DNA of 64,000 nt from Oncomelania hupensis (taxonomy: Eukaryota > Mollusca > Gastropoda > Littorinimorpha > Pomatiopsidae). Under the pieces are notes generated by a model. It worked only from the letters and a program-made list of their open reading frames with translations. It was not told the origin of the DNA and searched no databases. Shown here one piece after another: positions 24,469 through 36,023 of this stretch. Position 1 is the stretch's first letter. Each line of letters opens with the position of its first letter. Location: NCBI GenBank assembly GCA_036898135.1, contig CM072522.1:11329530-11393529 (forward strand). The letters run 5' to 3'. Both the position numbers and the translations under genes were made by a program.

Positions 24469-24783
24469 GTCCAGCCATGTCGCAAGCGGGCAACCCGAAG
24501 CAGGGAAAGGAAAACTGCGGGTGCAAAGGCAAGAAGAAACAACAGGCGGACCAAAGCAAGAAACCGCCTTCCGATCAGGACAAGGGAGCGCTGCAAGACC
24601 AAGACAAAGGAGCTCCGTACGAACACGACAAGAGAGAGCCGCAGGACCGAGACAAAGGTGCACCGCATGAGCACGACAGAGTTGCACCCCATGACCAAAG
24701 CAAAGGAGCCCCGCGTGACCATGACAGAGCCTCGATGGAAGCAGACGCTCGGGCTTTGGCATATGAGCTGAAGAAGCTGGAAG
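24469..24783 (+). CDS. CRAL-TRIO gene, exon 1 (first coding exon)
   Basis: The acceptor is TTTTGTGCTTCAG, and the ATG is at 24477. Residues 1-102 start MSQAGNPKQG and include a Cys-Gly-Cys at 14-16 followed by a Lys-rich patch. A hydrophilic run of about seven degenerate D-x-D-K-G-A-P-x-E-H units of roughly 10 residues follows. The exon ends ALAYELKKLE, the first copy of the helical module seen in later exons. The donor GAAG|GTTAAT is weaker than the GTAAAT donors of the sister exons. The phase-1 acceptor would also allow an upstream coding exon, so the ATG is the likeliest, not the only, start. Confidence 0.75.
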
Positions 24784-25320
24784 GTTAATGTCCGTTAAAA
24801 TCGTTCTTTACCACATCATTTAAAGTAATTTGAAATGGAAATTAATTGTTCTTCTATAGTGCATTTATCAGCTCAAGGATCTTCTAAAGGCGCCGGTCGA
24901 AATAGAGGTTCTAGGTCCAAGATGTCAACACAGTCAAACGGGCCGGAAGATGAGCTCCCAGGATTGTCTTTGTTTATGCGTAATGTGCGCATGACCTAGT
25001 GTGTGCGTATGTATTTCAGCCTGTAGCCGACCTTTAGACACAAATGAGCGGGAGTTTTAACGGGCCGCTGCAGCAACACGTTTATGGGATGGAAGGGTGA
25101 GGGAAGAGGGGGGAGGGGAGAGAGAAGGGGGGGGGGGGGAGAATGAGCCTTAATAATGGTGATGAAGTCCACAACAGAGACGACGGCGATGAAGATGATG
25201 TTGTTGATTACGACGATGATGTTAAATTGATGATGATTTAAAAAAAAAAAAAACAACTGATTGTTCAGGTGAACAAGAAGGTCAGGCAGCCTCAGAAGAG
25301 CTTAAGGAACTTCAAGGTGG

Positions 25321-25372
<52 letters not shown>

Positions 25373-25403
25373 GCTACTACTACTACTACTGCTACTACTA
25401 CTG

Positions 25404-25439
<36 letters not shown>

Positions 25440-28180
25440 GGCTACCACTACTACGAGGCTACAACTACTACTGCTACCAAAACTGCTGCTACCAAAATAA
25501 AAATGATAATTCTCGATTGGACAAATCGTCATATTACACTTCCAAAATCTCATGGCTAACTTTCTATTTTGCTCACTGTTCAGGGGCGGAAGCACCCGCT
25601 GACCAACAAGCTGAGGCTTTGGCAGAGGAAGTCAAGAGCTTAGGTAAATGGCCTTTGTGTTTGTCTGTGAGTTGTCCAGTAGTCTTTGTGTCAGTGAATT
25701 GGGATGGCGCATCTGATGCTTCTATTTCGTGTGTTTTAAAGTGTCCCGTGTCATTTTTGACTCACATGCATAGCAATGGAAAATCTATGTACTCGCCCCA
25801 ATAACTTTTTCCTAGATTTTTGCAAACTTGTTGGAGAGGTGAGTCCTAAATAGTCCAAAAAATACATCGAATAAAAAAAAAAAAGCCCGTCCGTCCGTCC
25901 GTTCGTCTTTTCTGTTCTTCAGGTCCGGTGTCCGCCGTCCGCAGTCCGCCGTCAGCCGTCTGTGCAAAACGTCCAAGTGGATAAGTACTCAGAACCTGTT
26001 TCATCTATCACAAGCAAACTTAGTAAGATGGTGTATCCCCATGAGACCTTATAAATGATTAGTGAGTGGATGACTTCACTTCAAGGTCAAGGTCACAGGG
26101 TCAACAAAAGTTAGTCAAAATATGACAATTTTTCACAGTATTTCACTTTTTCTAGGTTATTAATATTGATCTTATGATTCTTTGATGCATGATAGATATA
26201 TCAATGAGACACACATACTATACAAACTTGTCAACCTAGCTCCAAGGTCACTGGAGATGTCCAAAGTCGATTAGTATAGTTACTTTAAAGTGACCTTGAC
26301 CCTAAACTATGAGAGATACAAAGTCCCAACTTGTAGTATTTGGAGATGATAGATTTACATTTCATATTTGTTCCGATTTTGCGTTGATCTTGAAGGTCAA
26401 GGTCGTGTTAGGCCTTGCAAAAACAAACAAAATTAGGTTATCGTACAGTTACATTACATGGTTATTGCTTTCGGTCCAGCGGACTCTTGCAAGCCAAATC
26501 AGGACCAGTATCGTACAGTTGAATGGCTGTTTATTTAATTATAGTATGCAACAACATTGGGCTATTTGATCATACATGCATGAGAGGTCAGGTGAGAGGC
26601 AAGGTCATCCCAAGGTCACCGTCTTTTGGCATTATACAAATTTTGTTGACTTTTATTTGATAGTGAATGAGTGTATTTAGAGCCGGAGGTCGATGTCATC
26701 CCAATGTCAAGAGCATAGAAAGATCAAAGTCGGTATTACTTTGCATTTTAATGCCACCATTTCATTTTGTGTTTTCTTGGCACTCATTTTCGTGTTAAAT
26801 ATTGCGAGTTCCATAACGAGCATGTGAGCCATATGGGCTTTGCCCTTCTAGTTTTACAGTGATGTAGTAAGGTCGCCCACATGAATGAGGACAATAAAAA
26901 TTGTCAGAGCCTTTGGAATGGAAATAAGTGCAGAGAAGACCAAAATGATGACCAACAACACCAATGGCATCAACACGGACATCAAAGTCCAAGGCCAATC
27001 CATCAACACGGTGCATAGCTTCAAATATTTAGGAGCCATTGTATCAGACAATGGGTTCCGACAGGAAATCCTCTTCAGGATCGCACAAACAAATGCTGCC
27101 TTGACAAGGTTGAAACCCATTTGGAAAGACAGGATCATCAGTCTACACTCCAAGGTAAAACTGCTGCGCTCCCTTGTCATCTCCATCTTCCTATACGCTT
27201 GCAAAACAGGGACCCTCACAGGAGAACTACAACGAAGAATACAAAGCATGGAGATGAGGTGCAACAGAAGACTTCTGGGCATTTCCTATACCCAGCACAT
27301 CACGAACGACGAAGTCCGACAGACCAGCATACAAGCCATTGGACAGCACGATGACATGCTCACAGTGGTGAAGAAACGGAAACTCCGATGGTATGGCCAC
27401 GTCACCAGAGCATCAGGCCTTGCAAAGACCATCCTGCAAGGCACGGTGCAAAGAGGCAGAAGAAGATGCAGACCGAAAAAGAGGTGGGAGGACAACATTC
27501 GAGATTGACACTGAGCGAAGCCATAAGGGTTGCTGAGGACAAAGAAAGGTGGTTCGAATCCCGGATTGGTCAACGTGTGATCATATTATTTTCCCCTTTA
27601 CCAACAACTGGCCCGCTGGTGTCAGTATAAATCGGTCCAGTAGTCACCTATATGCGAAAGTGTCGTGTGACTATAATCTACAAACAACAACAAAAAAACA
27701 ACAAGAAAGGTGGAGTACGCTGGTTAAACGATCATCTGTGGTGCCCCAACGACTTTAGAGTTACTGGATAGGATAGGACAACAAAATATATTATCTTCAA
27801 TCGGGTGGCCTCGTGGCGCAGCGGATTAGTCGCCGGGTTCCTATGCCGGAGGTCGCGGATTCGATTCCCGCAAGGGGTGGACGTATGCGACTTAGGTACG
27901 AGACTATTGAGGTCGCCGAGGGTTATCGGCGGGTACTCCGGTTTCCTCGCTTCAATAATGGTAAACTTATATTGAATGCCGTCAATCTAAACAAATTAAA
28001 AATAAAAATTCGTTTTCCTTTCCGTCTTCTAAAAGCGATCCCCATGCCTTCACACCAAATGTTTAACTGATGGATGTGCGTTGTGAGAGAGTGGGTTAAA
28101 TATGTCAGCGTACATGTTGCTACAGATCGCCGCTCTTTGAGCCTGATTGGTGATTTATGGAAAAGCGCGAATATAACATC

Positions 28181-28243
<63 letters not shown>

Positions 28244-28425
28244 GGCATACCCAAAGGATTCTGCAAAGCAGGAGCCACACAAGGCCAGTCTAACCAAGAA
28301 AACTCAAGGTAGACAATTTCTCTCCCAAGCCTCAACCAGTCGCCTCCCTTTCCGCTACAATTATTATTATTATTAATATTATTATGATTATGTTTTTTAT
28401 TTTATTTTATTTTTATTTTTTTTAA

Positions 28426-28503
<78 letters not shown>

Positions 28504-31021
28504 GGGTGGTGATGATAATAATTATTATGAATTTAACGACTATTATTTTTATGATGATGATGATGATGATGATAAAGATGATGATGATGATGCTTCAACG
28601 CATGTGTGATATTATCATCTAGATTGGCAAATCCTCATGTTACACTACCATGTCATGGATAACTTACATAATGAATTTGATAGATATGCACCGCGTTGCT
28701 GTGCGTTAACTTGTGAGAGCTAGACTAACTAAACTACTTTCCTATCTGTACGAGGATCGGGCTTTAACTAAAAACAATCATAAAACAGAACAAGTCTCAC
28801 TGCCAACCAAAGTCACTACCATTTAACCAAAGAAACAAAATTCAATTCCATAATACATTCATTTTGACTGTCTTTTAATAACCTATACTCAATACACTAC
28901 AATCATCAAACATAAAATCCGCATACACATATAAACAAAAAAAAAAAAGAAGTTTCAATAAGTTTTTGTTCTTACCTCATCTTCGAAGCCTTTGTTCACT
29001 TCACTTCCCGAAGGATCTACCCTTACACTAAGTCTCAAAATAAAATTTAGGAATTAGCATTTGGACACTGCCAGACCTCTGGCATACCTTCAGTTGAATC
29101 CCCAGAACTGGACCCGGTAGGATTGGATTCGAATCTTCTTTTACAGTTTTCGGGCTCCCTTATAACCCTAATCTACCCTGTTCCATGGTCCAATCACATG
29201 CTACCAGTGGTCACTGCCCTCTCCACAAAAGGCGGTCCACTGAGTCTACGTCTTGGTGGGGCCGGGTAGCTCAGTTGGTAAGAGCGTCTTGCTAGTAACC
29301 GAAAGGTCGCTGGTTCGAATCCCGGATTGGTCAACGTGTGATCATATTATTTTCCCCTTTACCAACAACTGGCCCGCTGGTGTCAGTATAAATCGGTCCA
29401 GTAGTCACCTATATGCGAAAGTGTCGTGTGACTATAATCTACTAAACAACAACAATCTACGTCACCGACCAGTTTCTTTGTCTAGCAGTTTGCACCTGTC
29501 CCCTACCTGCACGATGCAGGCGCAAGGGAAAGCCTTGCTGGACCCTAGGTGTGATGATATCCTGGAGAAGATACGATAATCTTACAAGGGGATTAAGATC
29601 TGTAGATAGTTTAGCTATCTCTATCAGTCGTTCTTTACCAAGATTCCTAAGCGATGTGAGAGACTAGATCATGGTGCTTGGTCACAAAATTTTTTTTTTA
29701 ATATTTGTTATCGGGTTTTAAAGTATCATTGGTCCACTTTAAGAAATGATTTTTGCTAGTCAAATGACTAGTTTAATTGGTCTCAAGAGAAGAAGAGCTA
29801 GTGGACACACAACAATACAAATAGAATGACACCAGTCGTATGTATGTGATTTCAATTTTTATATGTTCAACACAAATTCTAACATGACTTTAATTAAATG
29901 TACATTAATAACTATTACTGTTCAATGTGCTGGGAAAATTCTTTAGCAAGTCGTCTTCATCACGTGCTACAAAGTTATATGTGTTTGGTGGTCTAATATT
30001 GTTCCGAGTATTTTCGACATCAGTTGCCGTTGAGAGGGGACTTAGCTCTCAGTTTCTGTGAGTGCTTGAGTCTGGTGGTCACTCTGAGGGCGTCTGGTCA
30101 CTCTCAGGATGATCGGGCGAGTCTGGTAGCTATGGGGCCGGATGTGGTGAGGTAGATCCTTTTTTGCAGGGGAGCAAGCGTTAGGCGTTGACTCCAAAAA
30201 AGCTGAGCTGGAAAATCCAGAACTCTGGCTACACTATTCTGTTCAGATATATTGGTATGTGGTGCCCTCTGCAAGACTAACCGGTTACTGCGGGGTGTGC
30301 AGGGGATATAAAGGAATCTACGTCATCTCCGACCAATCATCTCGTTCTCGCGAATACGGGAATCTTTTCTCGGACGTCTTTGTTCTCTTGTCCTGCTTCT
30401 GGGACACTATCTGTTACGTCTCAACTTGGAGTGTCAGGGGAGAAACGCAGGGTAGATCTAAAAGTGATATGATTCGCGTGGCTACTTAGGGGTCCAGTGA
30501 CGCCGGCAGATGTCCAAGTGGGCTAAATTACATTCTTTCTAGCGAGTTCCGCATGATACTATCGGGAGTGAACGTCTCAAGGATGTTTATTTAATAACTG
30601 TCAACATTCCTTTTAGAGAGCTGGTAAATTAACCTCAAGTTTTGTTCAATACTATGTGTTTATCGCTAAGCTGAGTTACCACATCTTTATCGTCAACATT
30701 TCTGATATTACACTAGGTACCGCATTTTAGTTTACTGATAGTGATACCATCCGCCTCAGCCTGCAGTAAACAGGTCTGACGTGGAGTTTATAGCATGTGG
30801 TACCACTACGTAAACATTTGGTTATAGCTTGCAGTAAACATGTCTGGCATGGAGTTTCATGACCACATCATGTTTACAACTATGTAAGCATTTATCTCTC
30901 TGCCAATACGAATGCACTCCCGTGACTTACTGCCAAAGGTTACAATTGCCCAAAGGTTGCAGATAGATATTCAGAGTTTAAAGGGTCCAGCGGACTGACT
31001 GTAGGATTATGATCGAAATAG

Positions 31022-31094
<73 letters not shown>

Positions 31095-31576
31095 GATGAC
31101 AGATTCAAAAATACTTTATTATCTCAAACAGATAAATTAAGACATGCTTTGCTGACAGTACTACAACAAATTGCAATAAATGTGTAAGAAAATACAATTA
31201 CGAACATTTACTCATTAAAAGGGTCATAAAATGCATAGACTATATCGATGCAACAGGCAACTGTAATGTAATAAATGCAACAATAATGTAATAAAATGAG
31301 CAAAGTCCCCAATTGAAAACAGTTGGAAGGGAAATTAAACCACACACACATACACATATACCCTATTTTTAATTTTTTGGGTTCAGACTGCCGCCACCAC
31401 CCATCCCATTACCCCTTTTTATCTCTCTCCTCCGCTCTCCCTTTCTCGTCTCTTATTCGTTAGCAATTGTCTTGCCTGATTTTATTTTGTATGAAGCCGG
31501 ATGTTTAGAATGAATGCACGAGTACTGCGCTTTGAACTGATATTGTTCCTTAGGAAAAAGTGCTATATAAATATCC

Positions 31577-31671
<95 letters not shown>

Positions 31672-32423
31672 ACAATCCACAAAATCACACACAAACACGC
31701 AAACTATAACACATTTCTCTTCATTCTGAGAGATACATATTGAAGTTTGTTTAATAGTTGGACGGATTTGGGAACAAAGCTAGATCTGGTTCGTACAGTG
31801 GAACACTTGGGTACACGGAAGCGGCGTCCAGATGGGAGAACGTCATACTGTTTGGCCAGAACATGTGTAGTGTCTCCCGCAATCATCCTAGCCTTTTGCA
31901 CAACACGGCATTCATACAACTCATGCAGACTCTTCTGCTGCTCTGCCACTACTTTTCCGCACACCTTCACCACTCTGTCAAACACATTCGTGTTCTTCTC
32001 ACCCAAGCCACCATACCAGGATATAAAATCAAAGGTAAGAACAGAATCAAATAAAACTCCTGTAAAAAGAGCAGAGGACGGACTTAACCTTTTCACAATC
32101 AGAGATCGGATACAGTAAATTTGTGATTGACATTTGCATTTGTTGTTAATGGACGCGGTAATGGCATCAAAATTAAGCTTGTTGTCGATAATAGTCCCGA
32201 GATATATGTACTCATTCACACGATGATGATGATGATGATGATGACAATGATGATGATGATGACTGTGCAGGAACCAAAACACCAGGTGAACAAGAAGTGG
32301 CGCCTTTGATACCAGAAGAACTGAAGCAGCAGGAAGGTAAATGGCGATTTAATTATATATTTGATATAACCATTGTAATGGTGGTGACAATGATAATGAT
32401 TACGAAATCAACGACTCTTATGG

Positions 32424-32475
<52 letters not shown>

Positions 32476-32608
32476 AATGATGTTAGCGATGTTGCTGCTT
32501 CAACGCATGTGTGATATTGTCTAAATTGACAAATCTTCATGTTACACTACCATGACACGGATAACTGACATCATGAATTTGATGACTGTAGGATTTTGAT
32601 AGAAATAG

Positions 32609-32673
<65 letters not shown>

Positions 32674-32880
32674 GTAATGATGCTTAATGTGCAGGAACCA
32701 AAACACCAGGTGAACAAGAAGTGGCGCCTTTGGTGCCAGAAGAACTGAAGCAGCAGGAAGGTAAATGGCGATTACATTAAATATTTGATATGACCATTGT
32801 AATGGTGGTGACAATGATAATGATTATGAAATCAACGACCATGATGATGATAATGATGATGATAACGATGTTGCTGCTGT

Positions 32881-32972
<92 letters not shown>

Positions 32973-33550
32973 CACCCATTGCACATAGCTACGATCGAAA
33001 GAAAGTATACTCCAGGCACACGCTGCGCAGCAGGCCAAAGTATGTCCCTTGTCCCTTAAAGGGATACTTTGGCGAGGTTAGCAGCCTGCTCAGTTACAGT
33101 GTCGGTGAAAGACTAGAAACGGAAAAGTAAGTTTCGTCTCCTCTAGGCGACGAATTAGGTCACGCTGTATTTGTTTCTAGGTCAACTGTCTTTTACGAAC
33201 CGTTTGAAAATCTTTTCGAACCGTTTATTGACGCCGGACAGTGTCCTCACTTGGTTTCATACAATTTAAGTATCCAAGAAGGCAAATGGGTTTTTGGGAC
33301 GGAAAAAGAGCATTTCTGTAGAGAAAAGGGTTAGGGCAAGGGCTAGGGCTAGATCTACAACTAACCCTTACCCGAACCTTTGTAGCAATATTCCGCTCTT
33401 TCCGTCACTTTTAAACAGTACTGCGGCTCGCATCCGCTGCTAGCAGCGAGCCCAAAGTATACTTTGAAGGGATGGAGGGAATACTTTCACCTGCTGCTAG
33501 CGGGAGTTTGGGCGATACTTTCTACCGATCGCAGCAATGTGTATTACCTC

Positions 33551-33618
<68 letters not shown>

Positions 33619-33854
33619 CATGATGATGATGATGATGACGATGATGGTGATGATGACTGTGCAGGAACCAAAACGCCAGGTGAGCAAGAAGTGGCGCCTT
33701 TGATACCAGAAGAACTGAAGCAGCAGGAAGGTAAATGGCGATTTAATTATATATTTGATATAACCATTGTAATGGTGGTAACAATGATAATGATTACGAA
33801 ATCAACGACCATGATGATGATTATGATGATAACGATGTTGCTGCTTTTGATGAC

Positions 33855-33919
<65 letters not shown>

Positions 33920-35088
33920 CTGTGCAGGAACCAAAACGCCAGGTGAACAAGAAGTGGCGCCTTTGGTACTAGAAGAACTGAAGCAGCAGGAAGGTAAATG
34001 GCGATTATATTAAATATTTGATATAACCATTGTAATGGTGATGACAATGATAATGATTATGAAATCAACGACCATGATGATGATGATGATGATGATGATG
34101 ACTGTGCAGGAACCAAAACGCCAGGTGAACAAGAATTGGAGCCTTTGGTACAAGAAGAACTGAAGCAGCAGGAAGGTAAATGGCGATTACAAGACACGAG
34201 GCAAGGCAAACGTTTCATCCCTGACCCTTCGGGGAGCAAACGGAACACACACATTGATTGATTGATTGATTGATTGTTGCTTTAGGTCCAGCGGACTCTT
34301 CCGAGCCAAATCAGGACCGGACAACCCCCGATCCGCATAAAAGATCTGCTGAAACAACCCTAGTGGGAAAATTGAATGCCCTCCACCGGCCAGTCACTTT
34401 ACAATAAAGACATCCCACGCAGGGGACGGCTGAGGCTTTACCCCAACTACTCGAACCCCCGGTTACAAAAACAAAATAGAATACAAACATCATTATAAAT
34501 TATCAACAAAACATATACATATAAAATGCCTATATTGCTAAATAATAACATCATAGGAAGCCCTAGTGACCACCCGGCAGAAAGCGTCCAACACTCCCAA
34601 GCTGATCCAACAGACCTCATATACAAACAAGGAGTCTTGTCCAGGAAGAGTTTTCAAGAAAAAAGGTAGGTCATTGATCTAGCGAAGAAGAAGATAGTAT
34701 AGCAGAGTGATAGGACAGAGCAGGAATGGGAAAGAGTAAATGAGGAAGACAGCGACAGTGGAAATTTAAAGCACTAAATTTCCAGAAAGTGGGGACACTA
34801 TTTATACTGAAACCCCCGGCACTCCCCACGGGGGTACTGTTGCCGCAGTGAATCGGTCATTCCTATAAAGGAAAGACAGGTTTTCCACTGGGGCTTTCAC
34901 TTTTCCATTCATAGGTTAGAACAATCTACAGTGGCAAGATTGCTCGTGACCCCAAGGGGTACACACACAAAAACATACAAGAAAATTAATGACAAAGTGA
35001 CAATCGAAAAAGAAAAAAAAAACAGTACCGTGAATAAAAAAATCTCAGGACAATACTTTATAACAAAATAAACACACTAAAACTATAG

Positions 35089-35146
<58 letters not shown>

Positions 35147-35744
35147 GGGGGGTGGGTGCCATTAGATTACACACTGTTTCACGCGTGTAGCAGAAAATTA
35201 TTAACCAATACGCAACAACAACGATAACAACAGCCCTAATTAAACCACAGCAACGCAAACAAATCAATCACATTTTTCAAGGGGACCCAAACACCATTAA
35301 ACTGATTTACAAACCAAACTGTGGGGAATTCGGAAATATAGACAAAAACAAAAGCAACAACAAAATAATGTTCCTTCCCGAGGTATCCGGTTTACTGCAA
35401 ATATCGCTGATGAATGGTTATTTAAAATAACCAATGTAGTGGGGGGTTATGATTCACAGATCTCGAACCTAAGTCCCTGTATCTTTTGGACAGGAACCAA
35501 AACACCTACAGGAACCAAAACGCCTACGGGAAGCAAAACGCCTGCAGGAACCAAAACGCCTACAGGAACCAAAACGCCTACAGGAACCAAAACACCAGGC
35601 GAACAAGCCACTGAAGCTTTGGCAGAAGCGCTGAACTCAGAGAAAGGTACATGGCCTTTATGTTGGTTGTTTAGGAAGGTATTATGATTTGTAGAGCTGC
35701 TGACAACCATTTAAAACAATGACACCGCCGAGAGTTGTTGTTGT

Positions 35745-35803
<59 letters not shown>

Positions 35804-35969
35804 TATCTCACATGCAGCTTCAACGCATGTGCGATATTATCTTGATTCACAAATCTTTATGTTACACTACCATGACATGATAGAAATAGTATTGATGGTG
35901 ATGATGATGATGATGATGATGATGATGTTGATGATGATGATGATGATGTTGATGTTGATGATGATGATT

Positions 35970-36023
<54 letters not shown>

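Larger units (their letters stand above)
32220..34107. repeat. GAT microsatellite arrays around exons 4-8
   Basis: Long (GAT)n or (ATG)n tracts lie at about 32221-32262, 32422-32476, 32608-32690, 32880-32972, 33550-33658, 33850-33920 and 34074-34101. Each belongs to a duplicated unit made of one 66-nt exon, a GTAAATGGCGATT...TTGATATAACCATTGTAATGG intron start (quoted in part) and a GAT tract before the next acceptor. His, Met, Asp or Ile runs in open frames here are artefacts. Confidence 0.9.

Noticed and set aside
26885..27508. A 207-residue conserved frame that could be taken for a host gene
   Set aside because: It matches the C-terminal end of the LINE also present at 39672 and 45874 and ends in the same GGATAGG tail.
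28246..28311. Candidate extra cassette exon (acceptor CAG, end CAAG|GTAGAC)
   Set aside because: The exon would end in phase 2, not 1, and similar text recurs near 53805-53890 as part of a dispersed repeat.
29258..29335. Possible tRNA gene with A and B boxes
   Set aside because: The acceptor stem does not pair properly, the body continues as a repeat with a target duplication, and a truncated second copy exists at 27553. It is a SINE.
32297..34047. Met-, His-, Asp- or Ile-rich open frames around the cassette exons
   Set aside because: They read through GAT arrays. The real coding parts are the 66-nt exons supported by splice signals and repeated protein text.
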